Assembly (NCBI GenBank): GCA_946553025.1
Contig: CAMNRM010000055.1
Span: 1-32,842 of the forward strand
Source of the DNA: an uncultured Clostridium sp.
GTDB taxonomy: Bacteria > Bacillota > Clostridia > Lachnospirales > Lachnospiraceae
Length of the DNA: 32,842 nt
Direction: 5' to 3'
Shown here: in pieces, positions 26,481-32,842 of the stretch
How positions within the stretch are numbered: position 1 is the stretch's first letter
Layout: each line of letters begins with the position of its first letter
Position numbers and translations under genes: made by a program
Notes under the pieces: model-generated
Told to the model about the DNA's origin: nothing
The model's database searches: none
Seen by the model: the letters and a program-made list of their open reading frames with translations, nothing else

Positions 26481-27740
26481 ATGAGCAAAATGCAGAAAAG
26501 GGGTTATGGAAAGATGAAGAAAAGATGGTTAGGGCTTGTGCTTGCAGCAGCCATGGCAGGAACAGGACTGACAGGATGTGCAGGGGGAAATGGTCAGAAA
26601 GAAGGAAGTAATGATAACAGTATTACTGTGCTGGTAGAAAGCGGTTCTCCGGCAGAAACCCTGGCGAAGGAAACCGCGGGGGCTTTTGAAGAGCAGACGG
26701 GATGTAAGGTTATTGTGGATGCTGTAGCTTATACAGGAATGTATGATAAGCTGTCAACAGAGATTAAGGCAAAACAGGCAGCGCACGATGTGGCCTGTAT
26801 GGATGTGGTATGGCTGGCGGCTTTTGCCGGGGCGATTGAACCGGTAAAGGATGCAGATACCAGTGACTTTCTGCCGACGCTCCAGGAAAGCGGAACGATT
26901 GACGGAAATCTTCTTGGTTATCCGATGTGGGTGAATTCAAAGATATTGATTTACCGCAAAGACCTTATTTCCGAAGATAAGGTGCCAAAAACCTGGGAAG
27001 AATATCAGGCATTGGCAAAGGAGATGACGGCCGGGGAGATGAAGGGGACAACCGTATTTGGCAGCGGTTCCGATGCCGTGTGTTCCTTCCTTGATTTTGC
27101 CTGCCAGGCCGGTGCCGACGGTCTTGTATTTGGCCCGGACGGGGCGGTGAATATCACTGCGCAGCCCTATGTGGATGCCCTGAACTTTATGGTTGAAAAC
27201 GCTGGTGCGGATTATACTCCGGCAGATTCTCTTTCCACAGCTTCTACAGAATCCCAGGAACTTTTTACGAATGAAAAAATTGCCATGCAGTTAAATTGGA
27301 GTCATCAGTACCCGGCGGCAGTGAAAGCCCTGGGCGCAGAAAAAGTAGGATGTGCGCCGATGATTGCCGGGAGTGCCGGTATCGGGGCAACGACAGGCCC
27401 ATGGTATGAGTGCGTAATGAAAAATTCAAAGAATAAGGAAATGGCACAGAAATATGTAGAATTTATGTATGATCACAATGCCGATTACATGGATCTTACC
27501 TTGAAAATTGCCGGAAGGACTTCCGTATATGAAGAAGCGGGAAAAGAAGCCGGTAATGAGCATACAACGGCTGTCCTTGAAACCCTGGGGTCGAAAGCAT
27601 CGCAGCCAAGACCAATGACGGTTTCCTGGGCACAGATTGAAGAAGTGCTGACCGGTGTGGTGGAATCCTGTTTAGGAGGAAGCGATATTAACGAAACTCT
27701 GGAAAAAGCCAAGGCGGAGATTGAAGCTGTTCGTAAATAA
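26481..27740 (+). CDS. Sugar ABC transporter substrate-binding lipoprotein
   Basis: This 419-residue extracytoplasmic binding protein belongs to the family that captures oligosaccharides. A lipoprotein signal peptide is visible: a basic start, hydrophobic LGLVLAAAMAG and the lipobox LTGC with Cys33 as the lipidated residue. The mature part carries typical SBP features such as DVVWLAAFAGAIEP, YPMWVNSKILIYRKDL and a QLNWSHQYPA segment near the ligand site. The start at 26481 has AAGGGGA upstream; the ATG at 26514 would give a more typical short signal peptide and cannot be excluded. It is the first gene after the regulated promoter. The substrate is inferred as a fructoside, from the two fructan-active enzymes in the operon. 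Confidence 0.85.
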   Translation: MSKMQKRGYGKMKKRWLGLVLAAAMAGTGLTGCAGGNGQKEGSNDNSITVLVESGSPAETLAKETAGAFEEQTGCKVIVDAVAYTGMYDKLSTEIKAKQAAHDVACMDVVWLAAFAGAIEPVKDADTSDFLPTLQESGTIDGNLLGYPMWVNSKILIYRKDLISEDKVPKTWEEYQALAKEMTAGEMKGTTVFGSGSDAVCSFLDFACQAGADGLVFGPDGAVNITAQPYVDALNFMVENAGADYTPADSLSTASTESQELFTNEKIAMQLNWSHQYPAAVKALGAEKVGCAPMIAGSAGIGATTGPWYECVMKNSKNKEMAQKYVEFMYDHNADYMDLTLKIAGRTSVYEEAGKEAGNEHTTAVLETLGSKASQPRPMTVSWAQIEEVLTGVVESCLGGSDINETLEKAKAEIEAVRK

Positions 27741-27812
27741 TGAAAAGGCGGCAGGAAAAAGGGGAAAGTGAACAAGTAAACAGCAGTTTAGCGATAAAAA
27801 GGTGGTAAGCAA

Positions 27813-28697
27813 ATGCGATTAATTTCAAGAAAAACCTTATTATTATTTTTTCTTCCAGGCGCGGTATTTATGGGAGCATTTCTCATCTATCCGATTATAA
27901 CGATGATAATGGACAGCTTTTATGAAATTGGAATTTCCGGAGATAAGACCTTTATTGGGATGGAGAATTATATTCATGCATTTACCGCAGGGGGATTTTT
28001 AAAACAATTAAAAAATACATTGGTCTATATTGTTATTGCTGTAGGGGCAGAAACTCTTTTAGGATTATTGTTTGCTTTGTTTTTTGAACTGGATTACAAG
28101 GGAAGCAAGGTTATCCGGTCCATGATGATGGCACCGCTGATGATAGCTCCTCTGGTGGCTGGCCTTACCTGGAAATTAATGATGAGTTCCAGTTTTGGGA
28201 TTATTAATGAACTTCTGTACAGAGTTGGGATTTTATCCAGCAGCAGTGATATTCTCTGGCTTGCCGATGAAAAATGGTCCCTCCTTGCCTGCTGTATTGC
28301 AGATATCTGGCTGACCACTCCCTTTATGATGCTGATGATTTTAGCCGGTCTGCAGGGAATCGATACCAGTATGCTGGAGGCGGCAAAAATTGATGGGGCA
28401 GGATTGCTTGCCCAGGTTTCGCTGATTAAGCTTCCGGTAATTAAACCGGTTCTGCTGACGGCGCTGTCCGTAAGAATTATTGATGCAGCCAGAACCTTTG
28501 ATATTATCTGGGCGATGACCGAAGGCGGGCCAAACAGTTCCTCAGAAACCATCAGTATTATTATCTATAAAACCCTGACCAGGTACAATGATATTGGTTA
28601 TGCAAGTGCGATGGCAATTATATTTATTGCAGTATTGGTTATCTTTACTCTGGTATTTATGCAGAGTTTATGGAACCCGAAGAAAAAGAATAGCTGA
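27813..28697 (+). CDS. Sugar ABC transporter permease 1 (MalF/UgpA type)
   Basis: This 294-residue integral membrane protein has about six transmembrane helices, the first being LLLFFLPGAVFMGAFLIYPI. The EAA cytoplasmic loop that contacts the ATPase reads MLEAAKIDGAGLLAQVSLIK. It forms a heterodimer with the second permease. GGTGG lies before the ATG. It lies 72 bp downstream of the binding protein, and no ATPase gene accompanies it. It would use a shared MsmK/UgpC-like ATPase encoded elsewhere, as is common in Firmicutes carbohydrate systems. Confidence 0.88.
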   Translation: MRLISRKTLLLFFLPGAVFMGAFLIYPIITMIMDSFYEIGISGDKTFIGMENYIHAFTAGGFLKQLKNTLVYIVIAVGAETLLGLLFALFFELDYKGSKVIRSMMMAPLMIAPLVAGLTWKLMMSSSFGIINELLYRVGILSSSSDILWLADEKWSLLACCIADIWLTTPFMMLMILAGLQGIDTSMLEAAKIDGAGLLAQVSLIKLPVIKPVLLTALSVRIIDAARTFDIIWAMTEGGPNSSSETISIIIYKTLTRYNDIGYASAMAIIFIAVLVIFTLVFMQSLWNPKKKNS

Positions 28698-28711
28698 GGC
28701 GGGATTACTGC

Positions 28712-28794
28712 GCTGTAAAACGCGCACGGAATGGAGGAACGGGTGAAATCACCTATACCTGTATGTGCTGTAAAACACGCACGGAATGGAGGAA
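28712..28794 (+). repeat. Pair of 28-bp direct repeats covering a ribosome binding site
   Basis: Copies at 28712-28739 and 28767-28794 differ at one base and begin GCTGTAAAAC. Each ends in ACGGAATGGAGGAA, so each contains a full GGAGG ribosome binding site. The second copy serves the permease 2 start, while the first has no gene behind it. Around each copy a short stem (TGCGC...GCGCA, weaker in the second) can form. It looks like a local duplication of the translation start region. Confidence 0.8.
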
Positions 28795-28797
28795 AGA

Positions 28798-29628
28798 ATG
28801 AAAAGAAAAGGAGAAATCGGAAAAAATCTGGGAATTGGTTTGTCAGTGATTCTTACCTTGTGCTGGCTGTTTCCTTACATCTATGTGATTTGCTGTGCTT
28901 TTAAGCCGGGTGCAGAGGTCATTGCCGTCCCGCCCAGGTTTTTCCCCAAAGTGTTTTCTGTAGAAAATTTTTCAGGGCTTTTGGAGCGGATGGATGCCTT
29001 GGGTTATCTGTTCAACAGTTTAACCGTAGCTTTAGTAAGTACGGTAATTGCGCTGATTTTAGGTTCCCTTGCGGCCTATGCGATTCAGCGTTCCGGGGCG
29101 AAATTATCGGTGGCTCTGGTCGTCCTGGTGCTGTGCCTGAAAATGATTCCCACATCCAGTATTGTTGTTCCTATTTATGAATTAATCTGTAATCTGGGAT
29201 TGTATGATACAAAAATTGCACTGATTATTGTCTATGGGGCCATTAATATGCCTTTTGTGATGTGGACAATGCTCAGTTTCTATGAAGGGATTCCCACGAC
29301 CCTGGATGAAGCGGCATTTATGGACGGAGCAAGCAGCCTGCAGACGTTTCGGAAGGTTATTCTGCCCATCTGCAAGCCGGGGCTGGCTACAGCGTTTATT
29401 TTTACCCTTTTCCTTGCATGGAACGATTTTCTTGTGGCATTACTCTTGACCAGTACAAATGCAAAGACATTTACGGTTGGCCTGGCAGGATTTTTGTCTG
29501 CATATAATCTGGATCTTGGACCGATGTGCGCGGGGGCATTTTTATTTAGCTTTCCGGTAATGATCATCTCTCTTTTGGCACAGAAATACATCGTTCAGGG
29601 AATGACTGCCGGAGCAGTGAAGGGTTAA
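28798..29628 (+). CDS. Sugar ABC transporter permease 2 (MalG/UgpE type)
   Basis: This 276-residue integral membrane protein has about six transmembrane helices; the first is GIGLSVILTLCWLFPYIYVI. The EAA loop reads LDEAAFMDGASSLQTFRKV. I chose the ATG at 28798 because the duplicated GGAGG ends five bases before it; the ATG at 28786 lies inside that ribosome binding site. It pairs with permease 1 to form the translocation channel for the bound fructoside. The stop overlaps an ATG of the GH32 frame (TAATG), so the genes are co-transcribed. Confidence 0.88.
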   Translation: MKRKGEIGKNLGIGLSVILTLCWLFPYIYVICCAFKPGAEVIAVPPRFFPKVFSVENFSGLLERMDALGYLFNSLTVALVSTVIALILGSLAAYAIQRSGAKLSVALVVLVLCLKMIPTSSIVVPIYELICNLGLYDTKIALIIVYGAINMPFVMWTMLSFYEGIPTTLDEAAFMDGASSLQTFRKVILPICKPGLATAFIFTLFLAWNDFLVALLLTSTNAKTFTVGLAGFLSAYNLDLGPMCAGAFLFSFPVMIISLLAQKYIVQGMTAGAVKG

Positions 29629-29645
29629 TGAAAGAGGTAAAATTT

Positions 29646-31151
29646 ATGTCGGAAGAATTGTTGAAACAAAATATTGCCCGGGCGCAGATGGCAACGGTGC
29701 AGAATAAAGATCAGGCAGGCGGCGGCAGGATGCGCCAGCACTATCATTTTATGGCGCAGTCAGGATGGCTGAATGACCCCAACGGACTGATTTATTTTAA
29801 GGGAAAGTATCATTTTTTCTTTCAGTGCAATCCTTATGGCGGATTTTGGGATTGCATGTACTGGGGCCATGCGGTCAGTGAGGATATGTTCCATTGGGAA
29901 TATCTTCCGTTTGCTCTGGCTCCAAGTGAACCTTATGACGATTATCCAAAAGGCGGATGTTTTTCCGGCAGTGCCATCGAACACGAGGGGAAATTATTTT
30001 TGATGTATACCGGGACGTCGCATCACGGGAAGGGAATCGTGCAGACACAGTGCATTGCCTACAGTGAAGACGGCATTCATTTTGAAAAATATCCGGGAAA
30101 TCCGGTAATTACTGCGCCGGAAGGGATCGCCGAGGATTATTTCCGGGACCCGAAGGTATGGCGCGGGAAGGATGTTTTCTACATGGTGTGCGGGGCAAGC
30201 CGCAATCGTCAGGGACTGGCTCTGCTGTACAAATCCAAAGATATGCTGCACTGGGATTTTGTCAATGTGCTGGCAGAAAGCCGCGGAGAGTGGGGAATGA
30301 TGTGGGAGTGTCCGGATTTGTTTCCCTTAGGCGATAACTATGTCCTGACCTTCTCGCCCATGGGTTCCGGCGACCATACTTCCGTGTATCTGGTAGGAGA
30401 TTTTGATGAAAAAACAGGGAAATTTGACTATTCGATAAGCCGGGAAATTGACTGGGGATTTGACTATTATGCCCCGCAGTCTTTCCTGGCCCCGGACGGA
30501 AGAAGGATTATGGTAAGCTGGGCAAATGAATGGGAATGGATGCCGCTGTGGAAGGACTGGGGTCCCACCTATAAAGAGGGCTGGTGCGGATTTTTCAATA
30601 TTCCAAGAGAAGTCCGTATGCAAAAGGATCATACCCTGCAGTTTCTTCCTGTTCGGGAAGTGGAAAGTCTGCGGGAAAATGCCGTAAAAACAGAAGAAAT
30701 TGTGGTTGGGGAAAAAGAAATGGAACTGACTGCAGGAGATGGGGTCTGTTATGAACTGAAATTTATCATTGATTTGACAAAGACTAATGCCCGGCAGTTG
30801 GAACTGATTTTGCGCTGTGGTGAAGGAAAGAAAACCGTGGTTGTGTTTGATTTTGCCCGGGGAGAACTGTTCGTGGATCGGTCAAATGCAGACGGCTGGA
30901 GCAAAGGAAGTTCACGGAGCGTACTGTTTCTGAAAGGAAAAACCAAACTGGATGTGCACATCCTTTCTGACCAGAGTTCCCTTGAACTATTTGCCGACAA
31001 TTATCAAAACAATCATTCCAATAATATCTTTGCTTTGGATGAACAAAATCAGCTTTATGTCCGTGCCTGCGGTGGCCAGGCCGTTCTCCGGAATCTGGAG
31101 GCTTATGGGCTGAAAAACTGTTTTGGGACGGACACCACCGAAATTGGATGA
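29646..31151 (+). CDS. Cytoplasmic GH32 beta-fructofuranosidase
   Basis: This is a GH32 enzyme of 501 residues from the ATG at 29646. I prefer this start because AGAGG lies 8 nt upstream; the ATG at 29628, overlapping the permease stop, is possible and adds six residues. The three catalytic blocks are intact: WLNDPNG with the nucleophile D44, FRDPKV with the transition-state stabiliser D168, and WECPDLF with the acid/base E221. A C-terminal beta-sandwich completes the family layout. There is no signal peptide, so it should cut imported sucrose, inulobiose or short fructo-oligosaccharides to fructose (and glucose). It is linked to the transporter genes and to a GH91 gene just downstream. Confidence 0.9.
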   Translation: MSEELLKQNIARAQMATVQNKDQAGGGRMRQHYHFMAQSGWLNDPNGLIYFKGKYHFFFQCNPYGGFWDCMYWGHAVSEDMFHWEYLPFALAPSEPYDDYPKGGCFSGSAIEHEGKLFLMYTGTSHHGKGIVQTQCIAYSEDGIHFEKYPGNPVITAPEGIAEDYFRDPKVWRGKDVFYMVCGASRNRQGLALLYKSKDMLHWDFVNVLAESRGEWGMMWECPDLFPLGDNYVLTFSPMGSGDHTSVYLVGDFDEKTGKFDYSISREIDWGFDYYAPQSFLAPDGRRIMVSWANEWEWMPLWKDWGPTYKEGWCGFFNIPREVRMQKDHTLQFLPVREVESLRENAVKTEEIVVGEKEMELTAGDGVCYELKFIIDLTKTNARQLELILRCGEGKKTVVVFDFARGELFVDRSNADGWSKGSSRSVLFLKGKTKLDVHILSDQSSLELFADNYQNNHSNNIFALDEQNQLYVRACGGQAVLRNLEAYGLKNCFGTDTTEIG

Positions 31152-31196
31152 AAGAAAAAACGGTAATGAATATTAAACAGGCAGGAGGCAAAGTAA

Positions 31197-32567
31197 ATGG
31201 CCAGCAAGAATTATTATGATGTAACGGAGTGGAATGTTGGAAATCCTTATGAAGATATTGGAGAGGTAATCAACAGCATTATTGAAGATATTAAAGGCAG
31301 GCAGAACTGTGCAGATATCGACGATGGAGGAAAGCCCGGTGCGGTGATTTATATTCCTTCCGGAGATTATCATCTTCGGACACAGGTTCTTATCGATGTC
31401 AGTTACCTGAAAATCCAGGGTTCAGGGCATGGTTTTGTTTCTTCAAGCATTCGCTATAATCTTTCGCAGGAAGAATGGGCAAACCTCCATGAAGTCTGGC
31501 CGGGGGGAAGCCGGATACTGGTAGACCTGCCTGTAAAGGAGGGAATGCAGGAAGGTGAAGCTGCCGCATTCTATATTGAACGGGAGGGAAACCCGCGGAT
31601 AAGCTCCGTAGAATTTGAAAACTTCTGCATTGATGGTCTGCATTTTATGGATGACGGTCTGGGAACCGATAATCCGGAAAATACGTACAGCAACGGCAAA
31701 ACAGGGATTTACAGTGCAAGTGCAAATGATGCGTTTCGGATTACCGGCATGGGATTTATTTATCTGGAACATGGGATAATCATGTATCATGCAGATGCAC
31801 TGTCCATTCATGATAACTTTATTGCCGAATGCGGAAGCTGCATTGAACTGCGGGGATGGGGACAGGCTTCCAAGATAACCGATAATCTTATGGGAGCGGG
31901 ATACAAGGGATATTCGATATTTGCTCAAAATTTTGGCGGCCTGTTAATCAGTGCAAACAATATTTTTCCCCGGGGCTCCAGCAGTGTACATTTTGAACAT
32001 GTGGCACGTTCCGTAATTACAGGAAATCGTTTCCATTCATTTTATCCGGGAATGCTTGTATTTGAAAAAAATTGTTCGGAAAATATGGTATCTTCCAATC
32101 ATTTTTTAAGGGACAATGAACCCTGGGCACCCTTGCTGGGATGTGATAATGGTCTGGATGACTTATATGGGCTTTTGCACATTCAGGGCAGTTTTAACAC
32201 CATAACCGCAAACCATATTTCAGAGGTTATTGCCGCGGATTCCATTAAACCGCAGGGAAGAAAACCGGTAATTATCCGCATTGTTTCCGGAAGCGGCAAC
32301 TATGTTTCCGGAAACCATATTATTGCCATGACAGAAACATCGGATGCCTTGCAGGAAGAAGCAGACTCCTGTTTTTCTGCCCAGGTAAATGCTTTAACCC
32401 GGACAGGAAAACAGAACATTCTTGATGTTATAACGGTTCAGATAGAGGCAGAGGCTGTGCAGAATACGGTTTTGGACACAGGGAATGCCCATCAGGTGGT
32501 CTTAGACAGGATGGTTAATGCTTTCAGAGCTGTTCCCATGCCGGGGGAAGGTGTCTGGGCAGGGTGA
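31197..32567 (+). CDS. GH91 inulin fructotransferase / difructose anhydride hydrolase family protein
   Basis: This is a 456-residue right-handed beta-helix enzyme. It begins with the family-typical NYYDVTEWNVGNP and carries motifs remembered from inulin fructotransferases: HFMDDGLGTD, SNGKTGIYSAS, MGFIYLEHGIIM, AECGSCIELRGWGQAS, FYPGMLVFEKNCSENMVSSN and NGLDDLYGLLHI. An aspartate and a glutamate 11 residues apart (D206 in HDNF, E217 in CIEL) match the catalytic pair I recall for the Bacillus enzyme. There is no signal peptide, unlike secreted inulin fructotransferases. It could make difructose anhydride from inulin or, more likely given its cytoplasmic location and transporter context, hydrolyse difructose anhydride III to inulobiose for the adjacent GH32 enzyme. 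AGGAGG lies 8 nt before the ATG. The reaction direction is inference. Confidence 0.85.
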   Translation: MASKNYYDVTEWNVGNPYEDIGEVINSIIEDIKGRQNCADIDDGGKPGAVIYIPSGDYHLRTQVLIDVSYLKIQGSGHGFVSSSIRYNLSQEEWANLHEVWPGGSRILVDLPVKEGMQEGEAAAFYIEREGNPRISSVEFENFCIDGLHFMDDGLGTDNPENTYSNGKTGIYSASANDAFRITGMGFIYLEHGIIMYHADALSIHDNFIAECGSCIELRGWGQASKITDNLMGAGYKGYSIFAQNFGGLLISANNIFPRGSSSVHFEHVARSVITGNRFHSFYPGMLVFEKNCSENMVSSNHFLRDNEPWAPLLGCDNGLDDLYGLLHIQGSFNTITANHISEVIAADSIKPQGRKPVIIRIVSGSGNYVSGNHIIAMTETSDALQEEADSCFSAQVNALTRTGKQNILDVITVQIEAEAVQNTVLDTGNAHQVVLDRMVNAFRAVPMPGEGVWAG

Positions 32568-32627
32568 TTTTTTGTTATTTAGCCTGAATTATTCACGGGA
32601 TAACAGCATTAAGTGCTTGCTGAAACC

Positions 32628-32757
32628 GTTACTGTTCACATGTTCACAGCAACAGGCAAAAATCCATGAAAATCGCCTTCGTCGATGGGATTTTTGCTCA
32701 CTGGCCCAGTTTAATATACGGTCAGCGCAGCATGTGCGCAGCTACGTGAACAGTAAC
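32628..32757. repeat. Structured palindromic element at the end of the operon
   Basis: A perfect 12-bp inverted repeat (GTTACTGTTCAC at 32628-32639, GTGAACAGTAAC at 32746-32757) encloses further stems. These are GCAAAAATCC with GGATTTTTGC (32656-32665, 32688-32697) and GCGCA with TGCGC (32725-32729, 32735-32739). The nested hairpins look like a folded non-coding element or a MITE/REP-like repeat. No T-run follows, so a simple terminator is unlikely. The rest of the 275 bp after the GH91 gene is AT-rich and shows no gene. Confidence 0.65.
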
Positions 32758-32842
32758 CTGAAACCCGCAATGATTTTTAAAAATTGGGGATAGTGTAACT
32801 TTACCTGGGGAATTTTAAAAAATAAAAAAATAAGACGACATC

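Noticed and set aside
32518-32793. Open frame of 91 codons across the end of the GH91 gene and the palindromic element
   Set aside because: It overlaps the GH91 gene, lacks a ribosome binding site and runs through inverted repeats; no recognisable protein pattern.

Overview
The window looks like a chromosomal segment of a low-to-medium GC gut Clostridia member, most likely a Lachnospiraceae species near Blautia or Roseburia. This rests on AGGAGG ribosome binding sites, an MsmK-dependent style of sugar ABC operon without its own ATPase, the HTH-Fic architecture, and the general protein flavour. Species-level assignment is inference. Almost every gene is on the + strand; the one clear exception is a LacI-type regulator.

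Region 1 (1-21824) is a contractile-injection or polymorphic-toxin island. It starts with the cut 3' part of an unknown duplicated-domain protein. Then come two VgrG-like spike proteins (1357-4033), a candidate effector with a glycine/alanine-rich hydrophobic segment (4115-5452), a membrane-anchored leucine-rich-repeat (LRR) protein, an Imm11/DUF1629-like protein, a DUF4280/PAAR-like spike-tip protein, two unknown small proteins (possible adaptors), and a 1669-residue RHS protein. The RHS protein carries a lysozyme-like C-terminal toxin domain. Four small membrane-anchored or exported proteins follow directly and are the natural immunity candidates. Next is a decayed second copy of the effector/LRR module (effector stub, intact second LRR gene, and a fragment of a third LRR gene). 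The island ends with an Hsp70-like ATPase that has an SAP-like N-terminus and an unknown protein with a tail/baseplate-like flavour. No sheath, tube, baseplate or ClpV gene is visible, so the injection machine would have to be outside the window. The effector and LRR genes are visibly more AT-rich than the RHS core and the Hsp70 gene.

Region 2 (21825-25222) holds a Fic protein with an N-terminal HTH behind a clear sigma-A promoter, an atypical 2-hydroxyacid dehydrogenase-like protein lacking two catalytic residues, and a guanine deaminase. It closes with a hairpin terminator.

Region 3 (25223-32842) is a fructan or difructose-anhydride operon. A divergent LacI-family repressor faces a consensus promoter whose -35 overlaps an AACGTT-centred operator. 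The operon encodes a sugar-binding lipoprotein, two permeases, a cytoplasmic GH32 fructosidase and a GH91 protein (inulin fructotransferase/difructose anhydride hydrolase family). The GH91 protein has no signal peptide and keeps the Asp/Glu pair. The simplest model is import of a difructose anhydride or short inulin oligomer, GH91 opening to inulobiose, and GH32 hydrolysis to fructose. A strongly structured palindromic element closes the window.
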